DNA of 64,000 nt from Apostichopus japonicus. Taxonomy: Eukaryota; Echinodermata; Holothuroidea; Aspidochirotida; Stichopodidae. Below the pieces are notes generated by a model that searched no databases, had not been told where the DNA came from, and worked only from the letters and a program-made list of their open reading frames with translations. Shown here piece by piece: positions 1 to 12,160 of the stretch. The DNA is taken from NCBI RefSeq assembly GCF_037975245.1, contig NC_092574.1, positions 12,735,213-12,799,212 on the forward strand, given 5' to 3'. Both the position numbers and the translations under genes were made by a program. The first letter of the stretch is position 1. Each line of letters begins with the position of its first letter.

Positions 1-3000
1 ATTCTGGGGACGATTAAGCAGTATGTGACAGACAATGCGATATTCGGTGAGGAAACACAGAGACACCGATCTAACTTCACAGTATCTAGCTAAACTATTG
101 TCAGACTAGCACAATCACGGTACCAGGAACTTTGCTTTCAAAACTATTGCTTTATATGCAAAGAAGCAGTGGGCTACAAACAAACACCCAACAATAATAA
201 CCATTCAGATTGCTTTTACACAGCCGCAATTTAATTTAGTTTCAATATACTGAAGCAATGAAAAGGAATAACTGGGTTTGGTTGATAATATGACCTAGTC
301 TGTTGACTTGTATTCAGTAAAATAAAAAAACATGCTTTATTGTTTTTCTTTCATTTAAGCCAGCACTTTTTTCATGTCATCATCATGATAATGAGACCAG
401 AAGTGTTACAAATAGTTGTTAGCTAAGTAGATTGGAATGAGTAACAATTACAGGTAAGTGAGGAATGAGTTAAATCATACACAGTATAACTGTAGTATCT
501 GTACGTAGAGAGATGATTGGATAGGCGTAGTATTTCGGTAACCTTGAAAGTGGCATGTACACTCAATGGCACTCTAAAATTGAGTCTTCTTAGTACTTTT
601 AATTTCAGCATATTTGGCAAAAGGTCAGTCAAATTGATACAAAGTTTGACTTCTGAAGATCAATTTCCAGACAGTAAACAACTTTATAAGACCAAAATTG
701 TCTACCAGAAATGTCTACTAGGCAGACACATTTTTTGCGGTTAAACCCCAAGGAGGGAAAAGTTGTCTGTAAGATCTAAAACAACTGGGATCTGTACATG
801 TATCTGGGTGGGGGTGTCTTTCCAAGCAGTCAAGAACTCGAGATAATATAATCATAATTAAGCGGAATAACCGTTAGAATTAGACTCCTGAAGAGCATGA
901 CAGGTGTCTTGGGAAAAGAGGGAGTTGTAGTGCAAGATGAAACAACATACTGTACATAGTTACTTAGAGATGACATTTCAGATATTAACTCTCCAATTCT
1001 CCCACTATGCTAAGAAATTTAATCAGAATGTTATGATTGATTGATGATCTGGGAAGGAGAGGGATTGTAGCAGTTTTACAAAGTCACTCAATACTGCCAT
1101 TGTCCTTTCCAAGATTCCCCAGGATTCTAGATTTAACATTCATTCCTGTACAAACCTATTCAGAGGTTTTTGTAATTTTTAAAGGTACATATCAAGCTGA
1201 GATTACAACTGTTCCCCAACCCTGGTTCATACCATATTTTGCTACTTTCCAACTCCAATTACCGACATTACTGTATAACACATAATGTACTTTTAAAGGT
1301 TAACAGATTGATGTAGGTCGAAGGTTATCGCAAGATGTGGCCATTAAATAAAAGTTGATAAATTCTTGGTTATCACCAGAGAAATTAAATCATAAATTTT
1401 TCCTTCCCAGAATGGGCTTTGTAAGATTTAAAGAGCATTTCAGGCTAGAGGCAGCAGGATACAATGTATCTGATATCACATAACTCACATAGCGCACACA
1501 TATAAGTATACAAACAAACAACCACACACAAACACCCACAAGAAACTTGACTGCATGAGTTATTTGCTGCCGCAGATGGTAATCAACCATAAGCAGATGC
1601 TAAATTAATCCCTTGAATCTTTCTAAAAATTCTAACCTACACACATGCAGCTGTACTTACCATTCTTCATTGAAATAAGGTAGCTTTCTTCCTTGAAATA
1701 GCTTGGCGTTATCAAAATTTGGAACAAGTTAGAGAACACATTAAATTTTCAGTTCCATGCAGCTTTTGCAAGTCAACTATTTGAAACTAGTATACAATAA
1801 TAAAATTGTTTTGTTGTACAGTGTACATGTTACGGTCACCTAAAAGCTCTGGAATAATGTAGAAATGTACAGCAGTAAAAAATACAGAAAGGTCACCTGT
1901 CTTATAAATAAAAAAATTGGTTTTACCTGATTCCAATGAGCCAACAGCTTACCTTGAAATGACCTGTTATTACATTGACAATGATATATAATACAGTAGA
2001 TGTTCTCATCTAATCTTCCCCCAAGTTATTCTCAGAAGTTTAATTTTATTAGGGTAGAGAGGAGTCACTCTAATAAATTACAGTACTCTAACTGTTGGAA
2101 ATAAGCCACAATATGTAAACCCATCACAAATCATGACAAGAAATCGGCAAATGTGGTGGATTGATCATAGCTATTAAAAAGAATATATAATATTTTTAAG
2201 GAAGCAACTTTGTTATTGTTATTTTAATTGCTCTACTACTTTCACTCGGAAATTATAAACATTGAGAAGAAAAGAACAACCTATATTTCTTTATAGAACA
2301 GTTAATAAACATGTCACTTTTCAAGAATGCTGCTCCTTTCAATGGAGATTACAGTTATGTGTGCACTGTGTTTATTTAACTTCTCTGTGCTTTATCTATA
2401 TGACAATTACTTGATAGGCAGCTTCAGTTTGAACTTTCCCTACCTCTCGTTCCACACATCCTTTAATCCCCTTCTGGTTTTACTCCTTTTCAGGTATAGG
2501 ATGTATGTCAACTTTTTAGACTGTGTATAAGAAGCCACGTAAAGTATTACCCTTCAACTGCATTCCTAATCCTGCAAAGATGTGAGCAAAATTCAATGTA
2601 CTATATTGTCATAATTTGTAACTTACTCAAAAAATTCTATCTGCTTTCTTCTTTGACCTAGATTTGACCACGCACGACAAGATATTTATAAACAATACAG
2701 TCGGTCAGCAGAGACGGGCACCCTTCAAGGAGAGCATACAATAGAAAAGACAATACACCAAGGAGGACAATAGAACTTACCCAGCCTGAAATAGACAAGC
2801 AAATTAGAGAAAGCTAATAACCTGTATTGACCAATTGATATTAGAATAACGATTGAAAGCTATTTGCGGTACTTTGCTAATTTACAAATAAATTTCAAAG
2901 TCCTGAATGACATCACAATGCCGCGGAACTGCCACAGTTGCACAAGGCAGAGGAAGTGAGAGATTATTTAGAATAAAAACACTGTCCAGTCAAACTTTGG

Positions 3001-4805
3001 GCAGTCATTTTTAGATGTAAACATGAAAGCAGAGATGAAAGCAGAGACATACATACTGTAGATACCATTTCTACAAGTACCTCAGGTTTCCAATTTAAGA
3101 GGAATTCCCAACAACCTTTTCTTTTTTCCTTTTTAGGATCGGTGCCACAGTGACAAGGGCGGTGTGGCAGGTAGCAAACTGTAAATGGCAGGCTACAGAA
3201 TCTCATCCTCCAGTATATATGCAATGTAGGGATGAGATAAGAATAATAACAAATAAACAAACTCTTTGACTGATAGTTGACTTGGAACCTAGTTGATGCA
3301 TTTCTTGCCGAAATATTTATTTTCTAATTTATACTTTTGAGCAGTCAGTGTCTCCCTAGGATCACTTCAGCTTCAACTGACCTATTCAAACAGAGACTAA
3401 AACAGTACAAAATATGATTGATATTTGTAAAAAGTTCATTTGGAAGGAATCCCCAGTACTTGCTATAAACTTGAATAAAACAGGAAAACAAATTGCTTTT
3501 TACAACTTTTCATAAATCTAGTCAAATTACAGTATGTTGTCAAGTCATCTCTCTCTACAAACTTTTGATTTCATATTTCTTTAATAAAAGACATGATCAA
3601 GAAGTGTCACCATCAAAGTGATATTGTAAATGTAACCAGTTGACTTTGTATATGGTACACGGATATCGTAAATCATTAACTTTCCTTGCTATTTCAACTG
3701 CCTCTTCCAACTAACCCCATAAATATCGCTGGAACTGATGACAGCAACACATTGCTACTGACACTGTAGCCACAAAATGGATCCATTTGTTAAAAACAAC
3801 CTTCACAGTGACGTAGCTCAGTCTATAATGTCAAAAGTACAATTTCTAAGTAAAAGGTACCTCTCTCCTTGGAAAGTTTAATTTACGATCATGTGGTTAT
3901 ATTGCTTTCGAAGTAGACTTCTTATAATGTTAGCTTGATTTGGTTTTTAAGGTTCCTCGAATCCTATGGAATTACCTGACCAGCTTAAATCTACCCTCAT
4001 ATTATATGAGTACTTCCCCCGAGTGTTCACAAAAATAACAGGGAAAACCTCTTCTTTTCGAATCACCAAAAGTTTGTTGAGCACACCAGTTGCCAAAAAA
4101 GGTTTATAGTGATTTTCACATGTAAGAGCATAAAGTTAATTGTTCCTTTTACAGCCGTGAAAATGACATTTGCTATAGTACAAAGCATATCCTAATATGG
4201 CATATACTGCAAAACATGTTGGATGTCAGGTTATAAGGATTATGAACTGAAGCAATACGGTTTAACTAGTGTACATGACCCTAAATATTTAAAACATGCA
4301 GCATAAGATGAACATGAAGCTGAAACTTCACAGTCCAGTGACATCATGATCTGCTTACTATTTAACACAATTTGCATTTTTATGTCAAGTGGCCCATATA
4401 AATGTCCTACTGTACAGTACTTCATATCATTTTCAAGGTAAATCTAAGGATTTGCTCACATAATAACTAGTATAAGGTGAATCAACATTTTTTCCTACAA
4501 CAGGAATGCCAAAACACATGACAACAAATATTGTATAGCTGATCCCAGGGCTGGTAATATGGAAAACTTGATGCCCTGGACAATTTCCTACCCTTGGTAC
4601 CTACTTTCAATATGATTATTGTGATCTGTTAATCAATGACCCAATGGCATTTATGCCCTACAGTATTTTGTACGTATATATCTACATCACCACCTGTGGC
4701 AATGCACGTGGAATCATCCATGTATAACTGTTGAAAATACAGGTCTCACTTTTGTTTGGGTTTGCTCTGCAAATAGTATTCTAAGAAGACAAAGGGGCAC
4801 TACTA
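1..4805. other. Stretch without a supported gene
   Basis: AT-rich sequence with no open frame that resembles a known protein on either strand. A minus-strand donor (GGTAAGTAC) near 1661 follows a short coding-looking stretch up to about 1720, but no convincing acceptor fixes its start, so it is not called as an exon. If the candidate minus-strand exons at 5.5, 8.4 and 12.1 kb are real, this stretch would hold later introns or exons of that gene. Confidence 0.4.
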
Positions 4806-5330
4806 CACAATGGGTGTGTTGTAAATATTACCCAAGTTATGTAAGTGGGTGTGCTGTAAATATTCCCCAGGTTATGTCTACTGGGTGTGCTGTAAATATT
4901 ACCCAGGTAATATGTATTGGGTATATATTACCCAGGCTATATCTATTGGGTATATATTACCCAGGCTATATCTACTGGGTATATATTACCCAGGCTTTAT
5001 CTGTACTGGGTGTACTGTAAATATTATCCAGGTTATATCTACTGGATATATATTACCCAGGATATATCTATGGGGTATATATTACCCAGGCTATATACTG
5101 GATATATATATATTACCCAGGCTATATCTACTGGATATATATATTACCCAGGATTTATCTATACTGGGTGTGCTGTAAATATTACCCAGGTTATATCTAC
5201 TGGGTATATATTACCCAGGCTATATCTACTGGATATATATTACCAAGGCTGTATCTATACTGGGTGTGCTGTAAATATTACCCCGGCTACAGTATATCTT
5301 ACTGGCTGTGCTTCAAATAACCCAAAGTGC
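4806..5330. repeat. Minisatellite with hairpin-forming units
   Basis: About sixteen tandem units of two related lengths, roughly 29 and 36 bases. The short unit contains GGGTATATATTACCC followed by AGGCTATATCTACT; the long unit contains TGGGTGTGCTGTAAATA before its TTACCC. GGGTA and TACCC within a unit can pair, so each unit is a potential small hairpin. Three overlapping frames stay open through the array only because the repeat lacks stops; they are not taken as genes. Confidence 0.9.
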
Positions 5331-5511
5331 TGTGGAGTAACTTTTGCTTGGTTTCGATCAGCATATGAAGAGATTTGCAGGAAAAATGGCCACTGACTGA
5401 CAATCACTGTTATAAACTTTGTTCCATGTTACTTTAAACAAGCAAAGCAAAAGCAAGCAACAACACTATAGCTCACACTATTTTAGTAATTTTTGTAAAT
5501 CCTGAACTTAC

Positions 5512-5598
5512 CTTTGTTTTAAAAGTTGATACATTCTTCCCATTGTGAAATGATCTTCTCCAGCAACTGACCCAACAACTAAACTGCTTGGCTTCTCA
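5512..5598 (-). CDS. Candidate internal exon, unrecognised gene
   Basis: On minus, CTATAG at 5604-5599 is a good acceptor and AAAG|GTAAGTTC at 5512 a good donor. The 87 bases between are open in one frame (1 base, 28 codons, 2 bases). They encode a varied, soluble-looking peptide beginning EKPSSLVVGSVAGEDHFTMG and ending YQLLKQ, with no low-complexity character. The phase fits directly onto the candidate exon at 8427-8490, which ends with two spare bases. I do not recognise the protein family. Codon use and composition differ from the AT-rich surroundings, which supports coding. Exons on both sides may be missing from this reconstruction. Confidence 0.45.
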
Positions 5599-6267
5599 CT
5601 ATAGATTTAATCCTTAAAATACGACTCTAGCATACCATAACTAGCACAGACTGACGCTAAACACCAACAAACACAATCTAATCCCCTAGAAAAAAAACGA
5701 ATGCAAAGCTTCTGACTTTTCACAAGTTTGCAAAATATGTCCTATCCATCAAACTAAGAAATCAGATCATAAAATGTTTTGGAAATTTGATACTGACCTT
5801 TAATTTGAAATATTTGGTTTCTTTTCAGTCCAAGGAATTTGTATCCAAAATAACAGGATTAGAAAGTACAGTAACAACATTTGGAGTCAAAGGCTTTACA
5901 GCTACTCAATACAAGTTTGTGATGGGAAAATTGTTCAAAAATTCAAAAGACGAATAATTTTGTGGAATTGCCTTTCATTAGGTCATATTTTCTTTCAGTT
6001 TTCATACAATTTGTTTTCAATATGGTGTAACTTATACTCCTGGAACAGATGAGTGATGATCTTAAGTCCTACAACATGCAGACATTGTTTGTCAAGTTTG
6101 TTTTCCATTTCTGGAAAATTTTAAGCCTCAAGCTACAACATGTCACACCCAGCACAATGTATATAAACCCATCTTGGGGAAAATGAACTATTAGTTGGAT
6201 TATATTATACCAAATCAGTCTTGGGGGCTGATGGTAATATAGATATCTAGAAGCCCTTCTTCGAGAG

Positions 6268-6635
6268 CAGGGGTGGGCAACCTTTTTGAATGAATGGGCC
6301 AAATATAAGGGGTGAAAATTTACTGGGCCGCAACTAACCAACGACCTGCTGTTGATTTCGAACCTTTGATTCCGAGGACTTTCAAGCAATAGGTGTGTGT
6401 ACTTAATCTGTATTCACAAAAACATTATGTCAATACAGTAGTTGATAATTAATGGGGATAATAGGCCTACCTGACAGCATCATTAGTGCCGACAAATTCT
6501 AAGCAGCTAGCTTGTTTCTTGTGATGATGTAAAATAGATTTATTTTTTCCCCTTTTTCTTGAGACATCTCACAGGCCGCAAAAAAATCACTGGCGGGCCG
6601 CATGTGGCCCGTGGGCCGTAGGTTGCCCATCCCTG
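6268..6635. mobile_element. Non-autonomous hAT-type DNA transposon
   Basis: The element starts CAGGGGTGGGCAACCT and ends AGGTTGCCCATCCCTG, giving 16-base terminal inverted repeats with one mismatch. It is flanked by 8-base direct repeats, TTCGAGAG at 6260-6267 and TTCTAGAG at 6636-6643. The second fits the TCTAGA-centred target preferred by hAT elements. The subterminal GGGCCGCA and TGGCCCGTGGGCC blocks are typical of this group. At 368 bases it has no transposase frame and would need a transposase supplied elsewhere. Confidence 0.9.
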
Positions 6636-6643
6636 TTCTAGAG

Positions 6644-8426
6644 GTTTGTGCTACAGAGAGTATTTTCCACAGTGCTAGACAGTGAGTGGGGGGATCTGAT
6701 CCTCTGGTCAAGATCAACTTAATAGTGTGAAGCTCCAGTGCTTAAGAACATAATAACAATTTTGAAAGCTTGGTGGATCAGGAGATTACAATTTAACATG
6801 TGACATTTCCTTGCTGTCAGGCACTTGTATCTCATTGTACTAGTGTGTACCTTACTATTCTATGTAACTTACTGTTTGTTGATTACCCGCTTGCGGTCTG
6901 ATGGCCTGTGCGGATCCAATGCGAATGTAAATGTGGAGTGAAATATTTGTGGTTTTGGTAACACAGGTTTAGGGTCAGTGGATCAAATTTGAAAGAACTC
7001 AAGAGTTCTTGTGTTAACTCGACTATGTTAAGAAAATTAAAATACAGTATAGGAAATTATTATACAACAGTTGAGTATCTTACACCTCCTATCCCTACAA
7101 TCCCACCTACCCTCCCGCCCCCCCCCCCCACCTGAACCTCTGGCTTTCTTGAAACTTTAGTATCATAATTTCAAGTATGCATTTAGGCACAGAATGAAAT
7201 CTTAGCACAGAATAACAAACATCCTTTTCATCTTTATTGTTATAAGATTGAATAAGTTTTTTTTAAATTTCAAAATGTGAATAGGATTAATTTCTAACAG
7301 ATATTTCTGGAGCAAATACATAAAATAACATAGTCTATGATGTCATGGAATGGATCAAATATACCTTCAGAAAGTTTGCAATGCTTTTGTTTAGCGCTTC
7401 AGCGTCAGCTCTGTGGACTAACTGAAATGACCTTTGATATCCTACCACTACAATTTCATCATGATCATACTAGCACTCTAGTTACTTTAAGGACATATTG
7501 ACGACACATTTACAGAGAGACATACTGGACAGATAAATGGAGATGTTGGTCAAGGTATATAGCTCCACTCTTGAGATTAAGACTATTGATTTGCTGGTTA
7601 CCTGATGAACTTGACACTGAGAATGTCAACCTAAAATACAGGCCTGCACATATCAACCATGTGCAAAATATCACTGCACCACATTCAAATGATTAATAAA
7701 TGTTCTTAGTTCTTTTCTAAAGATGAAAAGCTGTTTAAAGTGTTTCTAGTTTCAATATCAAGTCTCCAGATTATTTGCTTTTGTTAACATTCATTCCAGG
7801 AAGGTTCAGATGAAAGGTATGGCTCTTTATTATTTAACTACCTGTAGTAGCACTTCCAAGTAGCAGTTTAAGTGTTCAAGTAATTGGCTATGCTTGTCAT
7901 ACACTAATAGCTCTAGCAGCAATTAACGATTTGAATGCTGAACTTTACCTGGCAGAAAGTCATATTATTACCACACACAGTACACTGTGACTGCACATCA
8001 CTTTTCTGTGCAACAGGCAAATAACTTAATCCACTAAATTAACAGTGACCACTCCATTGAATTAGGCATATAGATAGCTTCAAGAATGAAGCTGAGAAAT
8101 AAATATATGACAGTATCAAACAAGAACACATTCCATGAGAGACAATTTTGCCAAAGGAGTGAAATAGTTTTAAGTGGGAAGTTTCAGTCCTGACTCATTT
8201 ACAATAATTACAATAATGACTATGTAGAGCAACTTAAATTTTTCAAAAAGTACAGTAGGTTCACTATTTATTTACTTGTTTATTTATTATTTATTTACTT
8301 TTTCAACAACAACAAAAAATGACCACATTGTATTATGTTTAATCTCATGAATAACGAAGCAAATCGTTATGATATCATTTTGACATTGAGAATCACACCC
8401 TTAAACCTGATCTGCCTGTAGCATAC
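6644..8426. other. Stretch without a supported gene
   Basis: No coding stretch is convincing on either strand. It contains a run of 12 C around 7118-7129 and an AT-rich TTTA-type microsatellite around 8262-8300. A 28-base minus-strand interval near 7600 has an acceptor and a donor, but its phase does not fit the neighbouring candidate exons, so it is left out. Confidence 0.4.
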
Positions 8427-8490
8427 CTCAAAAAACGGTCCCCACAAGTTTGCTCCCTAAAGTTGACCTTTTCAATCAGATGAACAATTT
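8427..8490 (-). CDS. Candidate internal exon, unrecognised gene
   Basis: On minus, an acceptor (CATAGACAG, ending at 8491) precedes 64 bases that stay open as 2 bases, 20 codons, 2 bases, followed by the donor GGTATGC. The frame encodes IVHLIEKVNFREQTCGDRFL. One other frame has an early stop. The two bases left over at the 3' end (AG) join the T that opens the candidate exon at 5512-5598 to make a serine codon, so the two are phase-compatible. The phase does not fit directly after 12033-12160, so at least one exon would lie between. Family not recognised. Confidence 0.4.
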
Positions 8491-9629
8491 CTGTCTATGA
8501 TATGAACAAACACAGTATAAGAGGAGATAATGACATTTTTTTTAATATACATTCAACAACTTAGCAAAGTCAATTTAAAGCCAAACTTTACAAATCAATG
8601 GAAACAATACGATAGTCATCTCACAGAGACGTAAACAAACTGCAGTACACAATAAACTGAAGGCCATTATCAGTTCAAAACCTTAACAAATTAGTCCCTT
8701 ATGGGGAGTTTCTCCTAAGCTATAGATAAATTAAGTACTCAAGTGGAACAACCAGTCTATGCAGGTTCATTCAGACCTGCATAGACTTTTGTATGGTCTG
8801 GTACTTTTCAGTCTCCCTTCCCTCCATTTTTGCAGTTTTCTAGGGTTACAGGAGGTCAGATGATCAGAGAAAGTACCAACCTTTCATAGATGAATGGTGT
8901 TTATTTAATGGTTAGGGAGTGTAGAGTGCAGATGTGGGGCAAACTTGGGCCACTGACAGAGAAAAACAAAGTTTACAGAGTCCCTTCTATGGTGCCAGTT
9001 ATGAACTGGTAACTTACTATCTTATTATTTACCCTCCTATATAGATCTAACTAAGTCTAATTTGCAATCCCTTATAAACACAAACACACATGTATGGATA
9101 CCTATATCCTAAATGATCTCTTGCAGTGATAACAGACTACCCAACAATCACATGACTTGTGAGGTAATGTTTTTTCCCTCCCAAAAAACCTTAGTTCTTT
9201 CACAGAAAAATGACGGACTAATATGTAAGGTGTAAACATCGACAACGACACAGGTCTGTTTTGTGAACACAATAAAGTTACTACTAGACTTGCAAAATAC
9301 AACTTCAAATGCATGGGCTGGTACACGCTTTAACCTTAAGATGATTTTAGGCCATCAGGACTGTATCAGTTTCCATGTTTTTCATGGAAAGTAGAAAGTG
9401 AAATTATATCTGTGAATAACCTAATTTCAATTAGTCTACCTAGAAATGAAAGTACAGTTAATACTGTTGTTGTCAAAGTTGAGATGTCTTTAAATATAGA
9501 GCTATAGTACACTGCATGTACCTCTTGACTTTTATTAACAAAATATATCTACAGAAACCTATAATGATTGTGATTGGCTGACCAAACGTAGTGTTTACAA
9601 ACATAAGTGCAGCAGTAAGGCACTAGTAT

Positions 9630-9984
9630 GACCAGTACTCTGAGGTCACTGAACGTTAAGTACTGGAAGCCCGAGGAACAGTACTGGAGACTGAACAGTA
9701 CTTGGGGCCCAATGAACAGTACCGGGGGTCAAGAACGATATTGGAGACCTAATGAACAGTAATGGGAGGCCAGTGGCCCAGTGCAAAGTACTAGGGGCCC
9801 AATGAACAGTACTGGGGGTCAAGAACGATACTGGAGACCTAACGAACAGTACTGGGAGGCCAGTGAAATGACAGTACTGATGCTCAACAATACTGAAGAC
9901 TCAATCAACAGTATTGGTAGCCAGGAGAACAGTATGCAGGACCAATGAAAAACCTTTTGGCCCAATGAACAGTAGTAGGGTTCC
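9630..9984. repeat. Minisatellite built on GAACAGTACTGGGGG
   Basis: Tandem units of about 20 bases with the core GAACAGTACTGG alternate with GGCCCAAT, GGTCAAGAACGATA and GGAGACCTAA spacers to form a higher-order repeat of roughly 110 bases that is present about twice. One more unit (TGAACAGTATTGAGGGCCAA) appears at about 10286, on the far side of an inserted SINE. Confidence 0.85.
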
Positions 9985-9987
9985 CAT

Positions 9988-10283
9988 GGATAGTACCGGT
10001 GCTGTGGCTGAATGGATAAAGGCGGTGGCATTTGAAACAATAAGGCTTAGCAATTGAGAAGTTTGGGGTTTGATCCCTGGCCGGGTCATAGAGAGGTGGG
10101 TTTTTCATCCAAGAGAAATCTAGGGTTTTCACTCTGAAATGACTTTTTAAACTGAAGATTTCAAATTTGAGTGAAAATGTTGAAACGGAAGCCACCCGAC
10201 ATGTAGTCCATAAGCCATTACTGGTTTATCCCCCCTTTTTGGTCGCTTAAGCGCCGTAAACATAACTGCTGATTATTATTATT
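9988..10283 (+). mobile_element. tRNA-derived SINE inserted in minisatellite
   Basis: The head GGTGCTGTGGCTGAATGGAT with AAAGGCGGTGGCA resembles the 5' half and A box of a leucine- or serine-type tRNA, and GGGGTTTGATCCCTGG near 10067 is in B-box position. A unique body follows, then a 3' end with TAAGCGCCGTAAA and an ATT repeat tail at about 10270-10283. A related, more decayed copy sits at 49115-49380. The same phrases occur in both: GCGGTGGCATTT, TTTTCATCCAAGAG, TCTGAAATGA, CATAAGCCATTA or its variant. The element splits the minisatellite in two. Confidence 0.8.
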
Positions 10284-10967
10284 TATGAACAGTATTGAGG
10301 GCCAATTTGTTTTACTGTACATTTACCTTTAATCAGTTACACATATGAACAATAAATATTTATGATCCTTAAATATTATTGAGATCCTTAAATATTTAGA
10401 TTGGATAAATTTAAAATCAACTTTCCTGTGGCAAAAGATAATAATAATGAAAGAGAAAGTCATAGTTGACTGAAAATTAAATGATAACAACTAACTATCT
10501 CAACAAAACTTAACTTAAAAAGAAATAGTACTGACCTGCATGCAAAGAGCCCAATAGAAAAAACTTACATATATGCCATTAGTGCCTGGTACAGCAAAAC
10601 TTCAACATGACAAAGTTTCATTTGAACATGTACTCCTTTATAGTGGCAACAAAAAAAACCTGGGTCTGACTTACTTTGAGGGCTAATCTCACTCACTAAT
10701 TGGTTAAAGGAGATATAAACCCTGGGGTTTGCAGTGACCTTATAGTAGAGACTAATATTCTTACACCATCTGTGAAATAACTAGTCAAAACTACCTTTCC
10801 TCAAATTGTTTTCTTCACACGTTCTGTGTTGGCGGCCATTATGTTAATTTCAATAATGAGGGAACTTCAAAAATAATGTCAGCGAGCCACATCATAAGTT
10901 AAACAATTCCCCTCTCTGCATATGAATTGTACACTTGTTCTCAGAGATTGTTCGGAAGTTGGTCAAA

Positions 10968-11367
10968 AATGCCATAGTGCCAAGCATTTGGTTGTGTAAA
11001 CTGGAGAGGGGAGGCAGGAGCAGGGAAGGGAAAATTATATGATGTTATTCCTGACGGAAAAAGGTCTCCAGAGAAAGGAGAACCTACCAAGGAAAAGCAC
11101 CAGGCTTGCCCCTCCATCGCAGAACTGTTACTAGTGTTGGCAGTAATAGCATTTTTTAAAGTGTTAAACCTTGTAGAATGTATTATAAATGAAAACAAAC
11201 TGATCTTACACAATATATTTCTTACTTCTGCTTGTGCAATTTTAACTATTGTTGGTATTGGCAACACATTTTCTGTTGAAAATGCGATATGTGGCTTGCT
11301 TACGTCACGAAACAAGCAGGAACTGTCAGAATTCAAACAAAATGGCAATGCCATTGGTGACAATTGA
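10968..11367 (+). pseudogene. THAP-like zinc-finger relic
   Basis: A plus-strand frame beginning ATG CCA has a stop at codon 3, then continues open for about 130 codons to 11367. Its first part reads CQAFGCVNWRGEAG, with cysteines, an asparagine and a tryptophan placed as in the start of THAP zinc fingers (C-x4-C-x-N). IPDGKRSPEKGEPTKEKHQA follows at the usual distance, but the later Cys-x2-His pair is not seen and a hydrophobic stretch follows instead. It may be a decayed host gene or a remnant of a THAP-bearing DNA transposon. The minus strand is also open over most of this interval, so coding status is doubtful. Confidence 0.4.
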
Positions 11368-12032
11368 TTTTTAAGGTTGAAAGAAATGTTTTCAAGCATT
11401 TGTGTTGCTTCTGTCGAAAAGAGCGTACTGCAGAAAGAGCGTAAGCAGAAAAGGCTAGGGCTTATTTCTCCTTCAAATACAACATGTAATGACATCACTT
11501 AATCTGATGCAGTCAATCTCTGTTGACACATGTTATTCAATAAGAGAAAGTATGTAGGCTCAATTAGTTAAAGTTGGTAATATTTTCTTCCCCCAAAATT
11601 AAATAGTCAACAAAAGCTAAAGCTTGCATAACTCGTTTCACAGGTTTTCTTACTCTTTAGACAGCCTCACATATAAAGAAACTTTGCTATGCCTACAGAT
11701 AGTGTCTACAGCTTTGCGTTGTTATGAGAACAGTATATGCAAACTATAGGCCTAAGTTAGGACTATCAATATTAATACATTAGTGTTGTGATAACCATAA
11801 AACAGTCCTATGCTAACCTAGGATGCATTGACAATGTTCATAGCCTAACAAATAGGTACAGTATGTAAAGTAAGTACACTTTACTGGTCAATGGTTCTTC
11901 GACGTGTTTGTTATCTGCGATCGTTTCTGACATGGCTCTCAAAGTAACTAACAACTAAAGAAAAACCCTCCAGGCTAATATTATACTCTAAAAAAATGAT
12001 TTGAATTCATTCATGACAAAGTGGACACCTAC

Positions 12033-12160
12033 CAGTCTGGTTCTTCGTTGCTGTCACATTTACCGGTTTGTTGTGGTTGTAAATTACGGAAGTCTCGTAT
12101 GGCCTGCCGACGAACACTTGTACGTCTGAAAATCTTACGAAACGATTGCTTTAGAGACAT
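12033..12160 (-). CDS. Candidate first coding exon, unrecognised gene
   Basis: On minus, TTTCAGATCTCAG forms an acceptor immediately before ATG at 12160-12158. An open frame of 42 codons plus two bases runs to a donor (GACTG|GTAGGTGT) at 12033. The peptide is strongly basic at its start, MSLKQSFRKIFRRTSVRRQA, and becomes polar and acidic towards its end (CDSNEEPD). An ATG at the very start of the exon implies an untranslated exon further upstream, for which 13986 is a candidate. Later exons may be those at 8427-8490 and 5512-5598. I do not recognise the product, and membership of one gene is an inference from strand and phase. Confidence 0.5.

Noticed and set aside
4814-5396. Three overlapping frames in the minisatellite, up to 159 codons
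   Set aside because: They are open only because the tandem unit lacks stops; they are repetitive in every frame.
7592-7622. Micro-exon on minus with acceptor and donor
   Set aside because: Only 28 bases, and its phase does not fit the neighbouring candidate exons.
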